Source of the DNA: Rhodobiaceae bacterium UBA7804
GTDB taxonomy: Bacteria > Pseudomonadota > Alphaproteobacteria > Parvibaculales > Parvibaculaceae
NCBI GenBank assembly: GCA_002480495.1
Contig: DLCG01000004.1
Span: 287,328-351,327 of the forward strand
Reading direction: 5' to 3'
Length of the DNA: 64,000 nt
Below are positions 8,166 through 16,393 of the stretch, in pieces. Position numbers and translations under genes: made by a program. The first letter of the stretch is position 1. The number at the start of each line of letters is the position of its first letter. The notes beneath the pieces were generated by a model that was not told the DNA's origin, ran no database searches, and saw only the letters and a list, made by a program, of their open reading frames with translations.

Positions 8166-8993
8166 TCACCCCAACCACCCCCTCACCGCCTTCACGAACG
8201 CCTCCGGCTCTTCATCCGGCCACAGATGACCGGCGCCCGCGATCTCGCGATGCGCGGTTCCGCCGATGGCTTCCGCCGCCGCCCGTGAAGGAATGGAGAA
8301 GACCGGTCGCGTCGCCCCGCCCCACATCACGGTGACGGGAACGCGAAGCGCGGCAAGATCGTCCGCGCCGATTTCCGGCGGCGCCTCCTGCGCGAGCAGC
8401 AACGGCATCGTATGCATGTTGTCGAATTCGATCTCGCGCCGACGCTCCTCCTGCGCCTCGAAGTATCCCGCGCGCCCGCCCGACCCGTCGATCAGCCTGC
8501 GGACGGCTTCCTCCATGTCGCCGCGCCCCGCCGCCTCGAAGATCGGCCCGAACATCGCCTGCGCGTCCTCGCCAAAGCGCGCCAGCGCCGCCTCGTCGCG
8601 CACATAGCTCGGCACGCCCGGCTCGTAGATGAGCGCGCGGGAGAAGAGCTCCGGCCGTTCGCGGATCGCGTGGAAAGCGGCATGGCCCGCATAGGACCAG
8701 GCGACAAGCGCCACTGGCCCCGCCCCCAGCGCTTCGACAAAGCCGATCAGGTCTTCGCCGTGGCAGCGCGTGCCGAAAGGCGGCCCGTCCGGCCGCCAAT
8801 GCGCATCTCCGAAATAGCGCTGCGTATAGGCAATCGCCCTTGCGCTTCGCCCCAGAAGCCGCACCTGCCGCTCCCATGTCCGGCAATCGCCAAGCGCTCC
8901 ATGCATGAAGACCACCGGCGCGCCTTCCCCCGCCTCGATATAGGGAAAGCCTTCGCCATCCACGTCGAGCAGCCGCATTTCCTCATTCGTCAT
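8166..8993 (-). CDS. Alpha/beta-fold hydrolase
   Basis: A 275-residue soluble hydrolase. The oxyanion segment VFMHGALGDCRTW, the nucleophile elbow VAWSYAGHA (serine in W-S-Y) and a late AGAGHLWP histidine make a plausible Ser-Asp-His triad. The ATG at 8993 (MTNEEMRLLD) is chosen because GGGAGGGG lies 5 bases upstream. The open frame extends further upstream, but that part has no homologous look. The substrate is unknown. It is convergent with phaC, and I see no reason to assign it to PHA turnover. Confidence 0.85.
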   Translation of the reverse strand: MTNEEMRLLDVDGEGFPYIEAGEGAPVVFMHGALGDCRTWERQVRLLGRSARAIAYTQRYFGDAHWRPDGPPFGTRCHGEDLIGFVEALGAGPVALVAWSYAGHAAFHAIRERPELFSRALIYEPGVPSYVRDEAALARFGEDAQAMFGPIFEAAGRGDMEEAVRRLIDGSGGRAGYFEAQEERRREIEFDNMHTMPLLLAQEAPPEIGADDLAALRVPVTVMWGGATRPVFSIPSRAAAEAIGGTAHREIAGAGHLWPDEEPEAFVKAVRGWLG

Positions 8994-9128
8994 CTGGTCC
9001 CCTCCCGCCCGGCATCCTACAGCGCGGCGGCGCAAACCGCTTCGCCGAAAAGGGCTCTCGGCTTCCCGCCCGTAAAGGGCTAGCTTGCCGGTCGCCGCAA
9101 TCCTGCGGCCCCTGCCGGATGCCGCATC

Positions 9129-9971
9129 TTGTCCCTCACCGTCACCCTCGCCGTTCTCGCCTCCGCCCTGCTTCACGCAAGCTGGAACGCGCTCGTGAAA
9201 ACTGGCGCCGACCGGCTGATGATGATGGGCTGGATCGCGGCGGCGACGGGCCTCGTCGCGCTGCCTTTCCTCTTCGTCACGCCGGTGCCGCCGCTCGACG
9301 TCTGGAAGATCCTCTGTCTCTCCTTCGCGCTCCACGCGGGCTACAAGCTCTTCCTCGTGCAGGGTTATCACTATGGCGATTTCGGTCAGGTCTATCCGCT
9401 ATCGCGAGGGTTAGCCCCCGCCATCGTCACCATCGTGGGCGCGCTCTGGCTCGGCGAAATCCTCCCCACTCTCGCCTTTGTCGGCGTCGGCCTCATCGCG
9501 CTCGGTATCGTCAGCCTCGCCTTCCGCCGCACGAATGGCGCGGGCCTCCCGAACGATCCGCGCGCCTTGGCCTACGCCTTCGGCACCTCGCTCTTCATCG
9601 CCGCCTACACGCTGAATGACGGTCTCGGCGGCCGCATCGCGGAAAGCCCGCATGTCTATGTCATCTGGCTTTTCGCGGGCGACGGGCTGATCTTCTTCCT
9701 GATCGTGCTCTGGCGGCGCGGCCGCGCCTTCCTGAAGCCCCAGCGTGCCATGGCCTATGGCTTCGCGGGCGGCGTCATGTCCGTCGCCGCCTACTGGCTG
9801 GTGATCTGGGCGATGACGCTCGCACCGCTCGGCCCCGTCGCGGCGCTGCGCGAGACGAGCGTCGTCTTCGCCGCCCTCATCTCCGGCCTCATCCTGAAGG
9901 AAGGCCTTGGGCCACGCGCCGTCGCCGCGGCTCTCGTCGTCGCCGCGGGCGTGATTTTGCTGAAGGTCTAG
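9129..9971 (+). CDS. EamA-family (drug/metabolite superfamily) transporter
   Basis: A 280-residue protein with about ten hydrophobic segments in two EamA-type halves. The first half includes ALLHASWNALVK and the second LAPLGPVAALRETSVVFAALISG, which is typical of the DMT fold in the inner membrane. It probably exports or imports a small metabolite; the substrate cannot be inferred. The stop codon is followed immediately by a GAGCGTTTCC repeat. Confidence 0.88.
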   Translation: MSLTVTLAVLASALLHASWNALVKTGADRLMMMGWIAAATGLVALPFLFVTPVPPLDVWKILCLSFALHAGYKLFLVQGYHYGDFGQVYPLSRGLAPAIVTIVGALWLGEILPTLAFVGVGLIALGIVSLAFRRTNGAGLPNDPRALAYAFGTSLFIAAYTLNDGLGGRIAESPHVYVIWLFAGDGLIFFLIVLWRRGRAFLKPQRAMAYGFAGGVMSVAAYWLVIWAMTLAPLGPVAALRETSVVFAALISGLILKEGLGPRAVAAALVVAAGVILLKV

Positions 9972-9973
9972 GA

Positions 9974-10017
9974 GCGTTTCCAGGCGAAGTGGATGCCGGT
10001 TCGCCGTCCGGAAACGC
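9974..10017. repeat. GAGCGTTTCC-type repeat after the EamA gene
   Basis: Stem GCGTTTCC (9974-9981) pairs with GGAAACGC (10010-10017) around a core containing CCGGTTCGCCGTCCGG. It starts two bases after the stop codon. A second copy occupies the same position after hemB (42621-42664). It may act as a 3' end or terminator-like structure. Confidence 0.65.
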
Positions 10018-10025
10018 GACCAAAC

Positions 10026-10979
10026 TTACAGATTCACGCCCAGCCCCTCGTCGGCCCCGATCATGATGTTGAGGCACTGTACCGCCTGCCCCGACGCACC
10101 CTTGCCGAGATTGTCGAGCAGCGCCGCGAGCCGCACCTGCTTCGTCTTCTCATTGCCGAAGACGAAGAGCTTGAGTTCGTTCGTGCCGTTGAGCCCTTCC
10201 GGATCGAGCTTCGTCATCGCCGCGCTTTCCTCGAGCGGCGCGACCGAGACGAAGCGCTGCCCCTCGTAACAGCCCGTCAGCGCCTCATGCACGCGCGCGA
10301 CCGCAGGCGCGGATGGCAGCGCCCAGAGCTGCAGCGGCACCTCCACGATCATGCCCTGCGCATAGCGCCCGACATTCGGCGCGAAGAGCGGCGGATTCGC
10401 GAGCCCCATATTCTTCTGCATTTCCGGCACATGCTTGTGCGCGAGCGAAAGCGCATAGGCCCGGAACGCTTCCAGCGTGTAGTTCGGCGCCGCCTCGTCC
10501 TCGAACTCGGCGATCATCTGCTTGCCGCCGCCCGAATAGCCGCTGACCGCGTTCACCGTGAGCGGCCAGCCCTCCGGCATCAGCCCCGCCATGACGAGCG
10601 GCCGCACAAGCGCGATCGCGCCGGTCGGATAGCAGCCCGGATTGGTGACGCGCATCGCGCCGGCGATTTCCTGTGTCTGCTCGGACGACATCTCCGGAAA
10701 GCCATAGACCCAGCCCTCCGCCACGCGATGCGCCGTCGAGGCGTCGATGACCCGCGTCGTCTTGTTCGCGATCAGCGACACGGCCTCCTTCGCCGCGTCG
10801 TCCGGCAGGCACAGGATCACGATATCGGCCTCGTTCAGCGCTTCCTTCCGCGCGGCGGCGTCCTTGCGCTTCTCCTCGCCCAGCGAAATGAAAGCAAGAT
10901 CGTCGCGGCCATTGAGCCGCGCCCGGATCTGCAAGCCCGTCGTGCCAACTTCGCCGTCGATGAAAACCTTCGTGGTCAT
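10026..10979 (-). CDS. argC: N-acetyl-gamma-glutamyl-phosphate reductase (type 2)
   Basis: NADPH-dependent third step of arginine biosynthesis, reducing N-acetylglutamyl-5-phosphate to the semialdehyde. The 317-residue protein is the short (type 2) form. It has KVFIDGEVGTTGLQI for the nucleotide fold, RVIDASTAHRV, and the active-site motif TNPGCYPTGAI with catalytic Cys. The start at 10979 (MTTKVFID) is chosen because the frame upstream of it crosses a palindromic repeat and is unlikely to be translated. Confidence 0.94.
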   Translation of the reverse strand: MTTKVFIDGEVGTTGLQIRARLNGRDDLAFISLGEEKRKDAAARKEALNEADIVILCLPDDAAKEAVSLIANKTTRVIDASTAHRVAEGWVYGFPEMSSEQTQEIAGAMRVTNPGCYPTGAIALVRPLVMAGLMPEGWPLTVNAVSGYSGGGKQMIAEFEDEAAPNYTLEAFRAYALSLAHKHVPEMQKNMGLANPPLFAPNVGRYAQGMIVEVPLQLWALPSAPAVARVHEALTGCYEGQRFVSVAPLEESAAMTKLDPEGLNGTNELKLFVFGNEKTKQVRLAALLDNLGKGASGQAVQCLNIMIGADEGLGVNL

Positions 10980-11004
10980 AGTCTCTGCTCTTTCTTTCCC
11001 GCCG

Positions 11005-11058
11005 CCCCCTGGAGGGGAGGCCGGGAAATTCGTGTACGAATTTCCCGGTTGGGGGGAA
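11005..11058. repeat. Modular palindromic repeat upstream of argC (copy D)
   Basis: A G/C block CCCCCTGGAGGGGAGG is followed by a perfect 13-bp dyad CCGGGAAATTCGT/ACGAATTTCCCGG (11021-11033, 11036-11048) with a two-base loop, then GGTTGGGGGG. The core sequence is entirely unlike that of copy B, yet equally self-complementary. It sits between the rpsI terminator and argC. Confidence 0.7.
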
Positions 11059-11072
11059 GCCAAAACGAAAAA

Positions 11073-11096
11073 GGCGCCTCGTTTCCACGAAGCGCC
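11073..11096 (-). terminator. Rho-independent terminator of rplM-rpsI
   Basis: On the minus strand a GGCGC/GCGCC stem, extended by TCGT/ACGA after one mismatch, is followed by TTTTTCGTTTT. It lies 24 bases past the rpsI stop codon. Confidence 0.8.
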
Positions 11097-11120
11097 TTTC
11101 CGATGAACCCTTGCGAGGGA

Positions 11121-11606
11121 TCAGCGCTTCGAGAACTGGAAGCTGCGGCGGGCCTTCGCCTTGCCGTACTTCTTGCGTTCGACCGTGCGGCTGTCGCGCG
11201 TCAGGAAGCCTTCCTTCTTGAGCGCGCCGCGAAGCGCGGGCTCGAAATAGGTCAGCGCCTTCGAAAGGCCGTGACGGATCGCGCCCGCCTGGCCCGAGAG
11301 CCCGCCGCCCGTCACCGTCGCGGTGATGTCGTACTGGTTCTCGCGCGCGGTCACGACCAGCGGCTGGTTGAGGATCATGCGCAGAACGGGGCGCGCGAAA
11401 TAGCGCTCCAGTTCGCGGCCATTGATGCTGATGCGGCCGGAGCCCGGCTTGATCCAGACGCGGGCAACGGCGTCCTTGCGCTTGCCGGTCGCATAGGCGC
11501 GGCCGAACTTGTCGAGCTTCGGCTCGGCGGGAGCGGCGTTCGCTTCCGGCGCGGCCGTGCCTTCCATCGCGCCCTTCAGGTTTTCGAGCGTGGTTGTTTC
11601 GGACAT
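11121..11606 (-). CDS. rpsI: 30S ribosomal protein S9
   Basis: Small-subunit head protein whose C-terminal tail reaches the P site. The core starts at about residue 36 (YATGKRKDAVARVW) and ends with the basic tail ARRSFQFSKR, including the invariant final SKR. A roughly 32-residue Ala/Glu/Pro-rich N-terminal extension precedes the core, as is usual in alphaproteobacteria. It follows rplM by two bases and must be co-transcribed with it. Confidence 0.97.
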   Translation of the reverse strand: MSETTTLENLKGAMEGTAAPEANAAPAEPKLDKFGRAYATGKRKDAVARVWIKPGSGRISINGRELERYFARPVLRMILNQPLVVTARENQYDITATVTGGGLSGQAGAIRHGLSKALTYFEPALRGALKKEGFLTRDSRTVERKKYGKAKARRSFQFSKR

Positions 11607-11608
11607 GA

Positions 11609-12073
11609 CTATGCGATCCTGACGTTCTTGCGGTTCTGGGCGGCGAAGTCGACCTTCTCCGGCTGCTGCGCCTCATGCGGATGCTCCGCACCGCCATAGA
11701 TGTGCAGATGCGTCATCTGCTGGCGGCCGAGCGGCCCCCGCGGGATCATGCGCTTCACCGCGAGTTCGAGAACGCGCTCCGGGAAACGGCCTTCGAGAAT
11801 GCGCTTCGGGCTCGTCTCCTTGATGCCGCCGGGATGGCCCGTGTGGCGGTAGTAGCGCTTGTCGTCATATTTCTTGCCGGTGAACTGCACCTTCCCGGCG
11901 TTGACGATAATGACGTGATCTCCGCAATCCATGTGGGGCGTGTAGGTCGGCTTGTGCTTGCCGCGCAGGCGGTTCGCGACGAAAGACGCGAGACGGCCGA
12001 CGACGACGCCTTCGGCGTCGATCACGATCCACTTCTTCTCGATTTCGGAGGCTTTCGCGGAGTAGGTCTTCAT
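11609..12073 (-). CDS. rplM: 50S ribosomal protein L13
   Basis: Early-assembly large-subunit protein of 154 residues. Signatures are WIVIDAEGVVVGRLAS, LRGKHKPTYTPHMDCGDHVI and KRMIPRGPLGRQQM. The start at 12073 (MKTYSAKASEIEKKW) matches homologues; an in-frame ATG six codons upstream is less likely because GGGA lies 8 bases before 12073. It is the first gene of the rplM-rpsI pair. Confidence 0.97.
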   Translation of the reverse strand: MKTYSAKASEIEKKWIVIDAEGVVVGRLASFVANRLRGKHKPTYTPHMDCGDHVIIVNAGKVQFTGKKYDDKRYYRHTGHPGGIKETSPKRILEGRFPERVLELAVKRMIPRGPLGRQQMTHLHIYGGAEHPHEAQQPEKVDFAAQNRKNVRIA

Positions 12074-12240
12074 GGCGAAAATCCCGGGCATCAGAAAACA
12101 GTAGGGGCCGCGTCGTGCGGCCCGGTTCGGCGCTGCTTCTAGGGCCTCGCACGCGCCCTGTCAACAACATTGAACCGGGTCCCGTCCCAAAAAGCGCTTT
12201 ATTCGCGGGCTTTTATGAATGGGGTATCTGAATACCTCAC

Positions 12241-12678
12241 TTATCCCCGGGGCGGGATCGAATAGGTGCAGCTCGCATGGGCGACGGGCCCCGAAAGCCC
12301 CTCCTGGGTGAGCTCCACCGCCCCCACCGCCAGCACCCGGCCAAGCTTCATCAGCCGCGCCTTCGCCAGAATATCGGCCTGTTCCGGCCGCCGCATGAAG
12401 TCGATATGGAGGCTCGTGGTGACGGCCAGCGCCACCGGCCCGATATGGGCGAGCACCGCCGCATACATCGCGTAATCGGCGAGCGCCATCATGGCGGGCC
12501 CCGAAATCGTGCCGCCGGGCCGGAGATTCCGCTCCGAAAAGCCGAGCCGGAGCGTCGCGAAACCCGGCCCCACCGTCTCGATCGTGGTCGTATCCGCGCC
12601 CATCCGCATCTGCGGAAACTCGCGCTCCATGAAGGCTTCGAGCTCCTCGACGCTCATCACCGGCTGCAATTCGGCCAC
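12241..12678 (-). CDS. PaaI-family hotdog thioesterase
   Basis: A 145-residue single hotdog domain. It shows the RNLRPGGTISGPAMMALADYAMYAAVL segment in which the PaaI-type helix carries the catalytic acidic residue, and then TSLHIDFMRRP. It probably hydrolyses an acyl-CoA or aryl-CoA; the substrate is not deducible. It lies upstream of rplM on the same strand, with 167 bp between them that should hold the ribosomal promoter. Confidence 0.85.
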   Translation of the reverse strand: MAELQPVMSVEELEAFMEREFPQMRMGADTTTIETVGPGFATLRLGFSERNLRPGGTISGPAMMALADYAMYAAVLAHIGPVALAVTTSLHIDFMRRPEQADILAKARLMKLGRVLAVGAVELTQEGLSGPVAHASCTYSIPPRG

Positions 12679-12806
12679 CTCGCCCCTCCCGACTAATGTT
12701 TTGACGCTTTTACCTCATGGTCCGCGGCGGTAAAACGCCGAGGTCCGGAGCGCAGTCCCGGACCGAGGCGAAAACAAAGCCGCCCGCCCGGTTGAGGAAG
12801 CCCCGC

Positions 12807-13355
12807 ATGACCCCGCTGAAGACAGAACGCCTCCTCCTCCGCCCCTGGACGGACGACGACTTCGAGCCCTTCGCCGCCATGTCGGCGGACCCGGAGGTGA
12901 TGGAGCATTTCCCCTCGACGCTCACCCGCGCGGAAAGCGATGCCGTCGCCGCCCGTCTCCAGGCACACATTGAAAAGCACGGCTTCGGCTTCTGGGCGCT
13001 GGAGCTGCCCGGCGTTGCGCCCTTCATCGGCTTCACCGGCATGCAGTATGTGACCTTCGACGCACCCTTCGTCGCGCAACCGCCCGCCCGCACCGTCGAG
13101 ATCGGCTGGCGCCTCGCGCGCGAGCGCTGGGGCAAGGGTTATGCGACGGAGGCCGCCCGCGCCGCGCTGGCTCACGGCTTCGGTCCCCTCGGCCTCCCCG
13201 AAATCGTCGCCTTCACGGCCGCCACCAACACGCGCTCGCAATCCGTCATGGCCCGCCTCGGCATGACCCGCGACCCGGCGGAAGACTTCGACCACCCGAA
13301 TGTCGAGGACGGCCACCGCCTGAAGCGCCATGTGCTCTACCGCATCCGGCCATAG
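12807..13355 (+). CDS. GNAT acetyltransferase, RimJ/RimL-like
   Basis: N-acetyltransferase of about 182 residues. It opens with the typical LKTERLLLRPWTDDDFEPFA and has the acetyl-CoA loop region RWGKGYATEAARAALAHGF followed by ATNTRSQSVMARLGM. The ATG at 12807 is chosen because AGGAAG sits six bases before it. The open frame upstream to 12717 is unlikely to be translated. The substrate (a protein N-terminus or a small amine) is unknown. Confidence 0.87.
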   Translation: MTPLKTERLLLRPWTDDDFEPFAAMSADPEVMEHFPSTLTRAESDAVAARLQAHIEKHGFGFWALELPGVAPFIGFTGMQYVTFDAPFVAQPPARTVEIGWRLARERWGKGYATEAARAALAHGFGPLGLPEIVAFTAATNTRSQSVMARLGMTRDPAEDFDHPNVEDGHRLKRHVLYRIRP

Positions 13356-13368
13356 CCCCAACAAAAAG

Positions 13369-13457
13369 TGTCATCCCGGCACTTGTTGCCGGGACCCAAT
13401 CCACTTCTCGGCAAAACGAGAGGCCAATGGATCCCGGGAATAAATCCCGGGATGACA
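13369..13457. repeat. GTCATCCCGG-type inverted pair with changed core
   Basis: Outer ends TGTCATCCCGG (13369) and CCGGGATGACA (to 13457) match the repeats at 7933 and 60738. The inner hairpins differ from the usual core and from each other: CCCGGCA-acttgt-TGCCGGG-like on the left and TCCCGGGAATAAATCCCGGGA on the right. The outer ends are conserved and the pairing core is substituted. Confidence 0.7.
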
Positions 13458-13551
13458 TCCTTCTTTTGCTTGCGGAATGTGGCACCTGACTCCACCCCTC
13501 CCGCCCGCTATGCTCTCCAAAACAAAAGAACAAAGAGAAAGGGAGCGCGCC

Positions 13552-14385
13552 ATGAGCCAGCCAGCGAAAGAGCCCGCCGAAAAAGCGGCCCCCGCCGCGC
13601 CCGTCCTCCTTCGCGAGGATGCGAACGGCGTCACGACCCTCACGCTGAACCGCCCGAAGCAGCGCAACAGCCTCTCCGAAGAGCTGATGATCGCCCTCAC
13701 CCGCGAGATCGAGGCCGTGGGCAACGACGCCTCCATCCGCGCCGTCGTCCTTGCCGGCGCCGGTCCCGGTTTCTGCGCCGGCCATGACCTGAAGGAACTC
13801 ACCGCCGCCCGTGTCGCGGAGGATCGCGGCCGCGCCTTCTTCGCGAAGACGATGAAGCTCTGCAGTACGCTCATGCAGGCGATCGTCAATTGCCCGAAGC
13901 CCGTCATCGCCCGTGTGCATGGCATCGCAACGGCAGCGGGCTGCCAGCTCGTTGCAAGCTGCGATCTTGCCGTCGCCGCCGACGAAGCGAAGTTCGCCAC
14001 GCCCGGCGTCAATATCGGCCTCTTCTGCTCGACGCCGATGGTCGCCCTTTCGCGCAACGTCACGCGCAAGCACGCGATGGAAATGCTGCTGACCGGCGAG
14101 ATGATTTCCGCCGCCCGCGCCGCCGAAATGGGCCTCGTGAACCGCGTCGTCCCGGCGGCGGAACTCGATGCCGCCGTCGCGCATTTCGCCGGCATCATTG
14201 CGTCGAAATCCGCCCTTACCGTCTCCATCGGCAAGAAGGCCTTTTACGAGCAGCTCGAAAAGCCGCTCGCCGAGGCTTACAACTATGCGAGCGAAGTCAT
14301 GGTGAAGAACATGCTCGCCCGCGACGCGGAAGAAGGCATCGGCGCCTTCATCGAAAAGCGCGAACCGAAATGGGAAGACAGGTAA
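13552..14385 (+). CDS. Crotonase-fold protein, ECHDC3-like
   Basis: A 277-residue enoyl-CoA-hydratase/isomerase-family protein. The CoA/oxyanion segment GAGPGFCAGHDL is intact. At the two positions of the hydratase catalytic glutamates it has Gln (AAGCQLVASCDL) and Gly (FATPGVNIGLF). The pattern closely resembles animal ECHDC3, whose reaction is unsettled, so ordinary enoyl-CoA hydration is doubtful. The start at 13552 follows an AGGGAG site; the frame is open further upstream. A CoA-binding protein gene follows within 5 bp. Confidence 0.88.
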   Translation: MSQPAKEPAEKAAPAAPVLLREDANGVTTLTLNRPKQRNSLSEELMIALTREIEAVGNDASIRAVVLAGAGPGFCAGHDLKELTAARVAEDRGRAFFAKTMKLCSTLMQAIVNCPKPVIARVHGIATAAGCQLVASCDLAVAADEAKFATPGVNIGLFCSTPMVALSRNVTRKHAMEMLLTGEMISAARAAEMGLVNRVVPAAELDAAVAHFAGIIASKSALTVSIGKKAFYEQLEKPLAEAYNYASEVMVKNMLARDAEEGIGAFIEKREPKWEDR

Positions 14386-14390
14386 CAGTC

Positions 14391-14807
14391 ATGAGTGAAG
14401 TCGAACCCGGCGACGTCGAACACATTCTGAAGAACACGAAACTGATCGCACTTGTCGGCGCGAGCGCGAACCCCGCCCGCGACAGTCACGAGGTCATGCG
14501 TTTCCTGCAGGGCAAGGGCTACCGCGTCATCCCGGTCAATCCCGGCCTCGCGGGCAAGGAGCTGAACGGCGAAAAAGTCTATGCGTCACTTGGCGACATT
14601 CCGGAGAAAGTCGATATGGTCGATGTCTTCCGCAATTCGGAAGCTGCGGGCCCCGTCGCCGACGAAGCCGTCGAGGCGGGCGCGAAATTCGTCTGGATGC
14701 AACTGGGCGTCGTGAACGAGGAAGCCGCAAAGCGCGCCCGCGCCGCGGGGCTGCGCGTCGTCATGAACCGCTGCCCGAAGATCGAAATGCCGAGACTGGG
14801 GATGTAG
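14391..14807 (+). CDS. CoA-binding domain protein (YccU-like)
   Basis: A 138-residue single Rossmann-type CoA_binding domain. It has LIALVGASANPARDSHEVM, GYRVIPVNPGLAGKELNGEKVY, VDMVDVFRNSEAAG and the C-terminal VMNRCPKIEMPRL with its conserved cysteine. Related proteins bind CoA or acyl-CoA, but the family's role is unknown. It starts 5 bp after the crotonase stop, so the two are co-transcribed and may share an acyl-CoA ligand. Confidence 0.88.
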   Translation: MSEVEPGDVEHILKNTKLIALVGASANPARDSHEVMRFLQGKGYRVIPVNPGLAGKELNGEKVYASLGDIPEKVDMVDVFRNSEAAGPVADEAVEAGAKFVWMQLGVVNEEAAKRARAAGLRVVMNRCPKIEMPRLGM

Positions 14808-14830
14808 CGTTCCACCATTATTAGTCGTCA

Positions 14831-14868
14831 CCCCCGGGCCCTCCTTTGAAAACCAAGGAGGCCGGGGG
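14831..14868. repeat. Long imperfect hairpin after the CoA-binding gene
   Basis: Inner stem CCTCCTT/AAGGAGG (14840-14846, 14855-14861) with an 8-base loop is extended by CCCCCGG/CCGGGGG. No T tract follows, so intrinsic termination is uncertain. The left half, GTCA...CCCGGGCCCTCCTTTG, recurs in inverse orientation at 16710-16728, which indicates a dispersed repeat. Confidence 0.5.
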
Positions 14869-14904
14869 GCCAGAGCCAAAGGTTCCCAACTTTGCCATCT
14901 GGAC

Positions 14905-15073
14905 CACCCTCCCCCTGTGGGAGGGGCGAAATTTTCGAGCGCAGCGAAGTAAATTTCGGGGAGGGGAAAGAGCTTCCGCTCCGCAAAATCCGCTTCGGAG
15001 AAAGTTGAGTATCCTTTCCTTACCCCTCCCCAAACGGTCTTCGACCGTTTGACCCTCCCACAGGGGGAGGGTG
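14905..15073. mobile_element. 169-bp element with perfect 21-bp terminal inverted repeats
   Basis: The left end 14905-14925 (starts CACCCTCCCCCTG) and right end 15053-15073 are exact reverse complements over all 21 bases. Just inside each end is a different dyad: CGAAATTT/AAATTTCG (14927-14934, 14951-14958) on the left and CAAACGGTC/GACCGTTTG (15031-15039, 15043-15051) on the right. No ORF is present and no clear target-site duplication flanks it. It is effectively two inverse copies of the modular repeat. It ends 27 bp before the metY start, so it occupies the promoter/leader region. Confidence 0.65.
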
Positions 15074-15100
15074 AAGAAGAAACAAGCAAGAGAGGCAAAC

Positions 15101-16375
15101 ATGACCGACCGTAAATTCGATACCCTCGCCGTCCATGCCGGTGCGCAGCCGGACCCGACGACCGGTGCGCGCGCAACCCCCATCTATCAGACGACGTCCT
15201 TCGTCTTCGACGATGTCGATCATGCGGCCTCGCTTTTCGGCCTCCAGGCTTTCGGCAACATCTATACCCGCATCACCAACCCGACGACTGCCGTTCTCGA
15301 AGAGCGCGTCGCCGCGCTCGAAGGCGGCACGGCCGCGCTCGCCGTATCTTCCGGCCATGCCGCGCAGATGCTCACCTTCCACACCATGCTGGAACCGGGC
15401 GACCACTTCGTCGCCGTGAAGCAGCTATATGGCGGCTCCATCAACCAGTTCGGCCACTCCTTCAAGAAGTTCGGCTGGGAAGTGGACTGGGCGGACGCGA
15501 CCGACCCTGCCAGCATCAAGGCGGCCATCGGCCCCAAGACCAAAGCCGTCTTCATCGAAAGCATCGCGAACCCCGGCGGCCTCGTCACCGACATCGAAGC
15601 CATAGCCAAGGTCGCGCATGATGCGGGCATCCCCCTCATCGTCGACAACACCCTCGCCTCGCCTTATCTCTGCCGTCCGTTCGAGCACGGCGCCGACATC
15701 GTCCTCCATTCCGCGACGAAGTTCCTCGGCGGTCACGGCAATTCCATGGGCGGCATCATTGTCGATGGCGGCAAGTTCGACTGGTCGAAGGACGGCAAGT
15801 ATCCGACACTTTCGGAGCCCTGCGCCTCCTATAACGGCCTCAAGATCCACGAGACCTTCGGCCCCATCGCCTTCGCCATCGCCTGCCGCGTGCTCGGCCT
15901 GCGCGATCTCGGCCCGGCCATCTCGCCCTTCAACGCGTTCATGATCCTGACGGGCATCGAGACGCTGCCGTTGCGCATGCAGCGCCATTGCGACAATGCG
16001 TTGAAGGTCGCGAAATTCCTGAAAGCCCACCCCAAGGTTTCCTGGGTTTCCTATTCGGGCCTCGAAGACAACCCTTCGAATGCACTGATGAAGAAATATT
16101 CGCCCAGGGGCGGCGGCGCCCTCCTCACCTTCGGCCTCAAGGACGGCTACGAGGCCGGTGTGAAACTGGTCGGCAAGGTCGAACTGCTCAGCCATCTCGC
16201 CAATCTCGGCGATACGCGCAGCCTCATCATCCACCCGGCCTCGACGACACATCGTCAGCTCACGGATGAACAGAAGACCTCCGCCGGTGCAGGCCCGGAC
16301 GTCGTCCGCCTCTCCGTCGGCATCGAAGACGCCGACGACATCATCGCCGATCTCGACCAGGCCCTGAAGGCGTAG
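15101..16375 (+). CDS. metY: O-acetylhomoserine aminocarboxypropyltransferase (sulfhydrylase)
   Basis: PLP enzyme of the Cys/Met metabolism family that makes homocysteine (or methionine) from O-acetylhomoserine and sulfide or methanethiol. The 424-residue length and the opening DTLAVHAGAQPDPTTGARATPIYQT typify the OAH sulfhydrylase branch. PLP-binding Lys207 lies in LHSATKFLGGHG. The start at 15101 has GAGAGG upstream; a longer frame from 15071 crosses the repeat element and is rejected. Hom at 2.1 kb supplies the homoserine precursor. OAH rather than OSH specificity is inferred from family resemblance. Confidence 0.9.
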   Translation: MTDRKFDTLAVHAGAQPDPTTGARATPIYQTTSFVFDDVDHAASLFGLQAFGNIYTRITNPTTAVLEERVAALEGGTAALAVSSGHAAQMLTFHTMLEPGDHFVAVKQLYGGSINQFGHSFKKFGWEVDWADATDPASIKAAIGPKTKAVFIESIANPGGLVTDIEAIAKVAHDAGIPLIVDNTLASPYLCRPFEHGADIVLHSATKFLGGHGNSMGGIIVDGGKFDWSKDGKYPTLSEPCASYNGLKIHETFGPIAFAIACRVLGLRDLGPAISPFNAFMILTGIETLPLRMQRHCDNALKVAKFLKAHPKVSWVSYSGLEDNPSNALMKKYSPRGGGALLTFGLKDGYEAGVKLVGKVELLSHLANLGDTRSLIIHPASTTHRQLTDEQKTSAGAGPDVVRLSVGIEDADDIIADLDQALKA

Positions 16376-16393
16376 GAAACAAACCGCGAAAGA

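Noticed and set aside
8994..9371. N-terminal extension of the alpha/beta hydrolase frame
   Set aside because: The extra part is charged low-complexity sequence opposite the EamA gene; a strong ribosome site favours the start at 8993.
14808..15100. SAM-responsive riboswitch before metY
   Set aside because: The region is filled by palindromic repeats, and I could not find the conserved SAM-II core.
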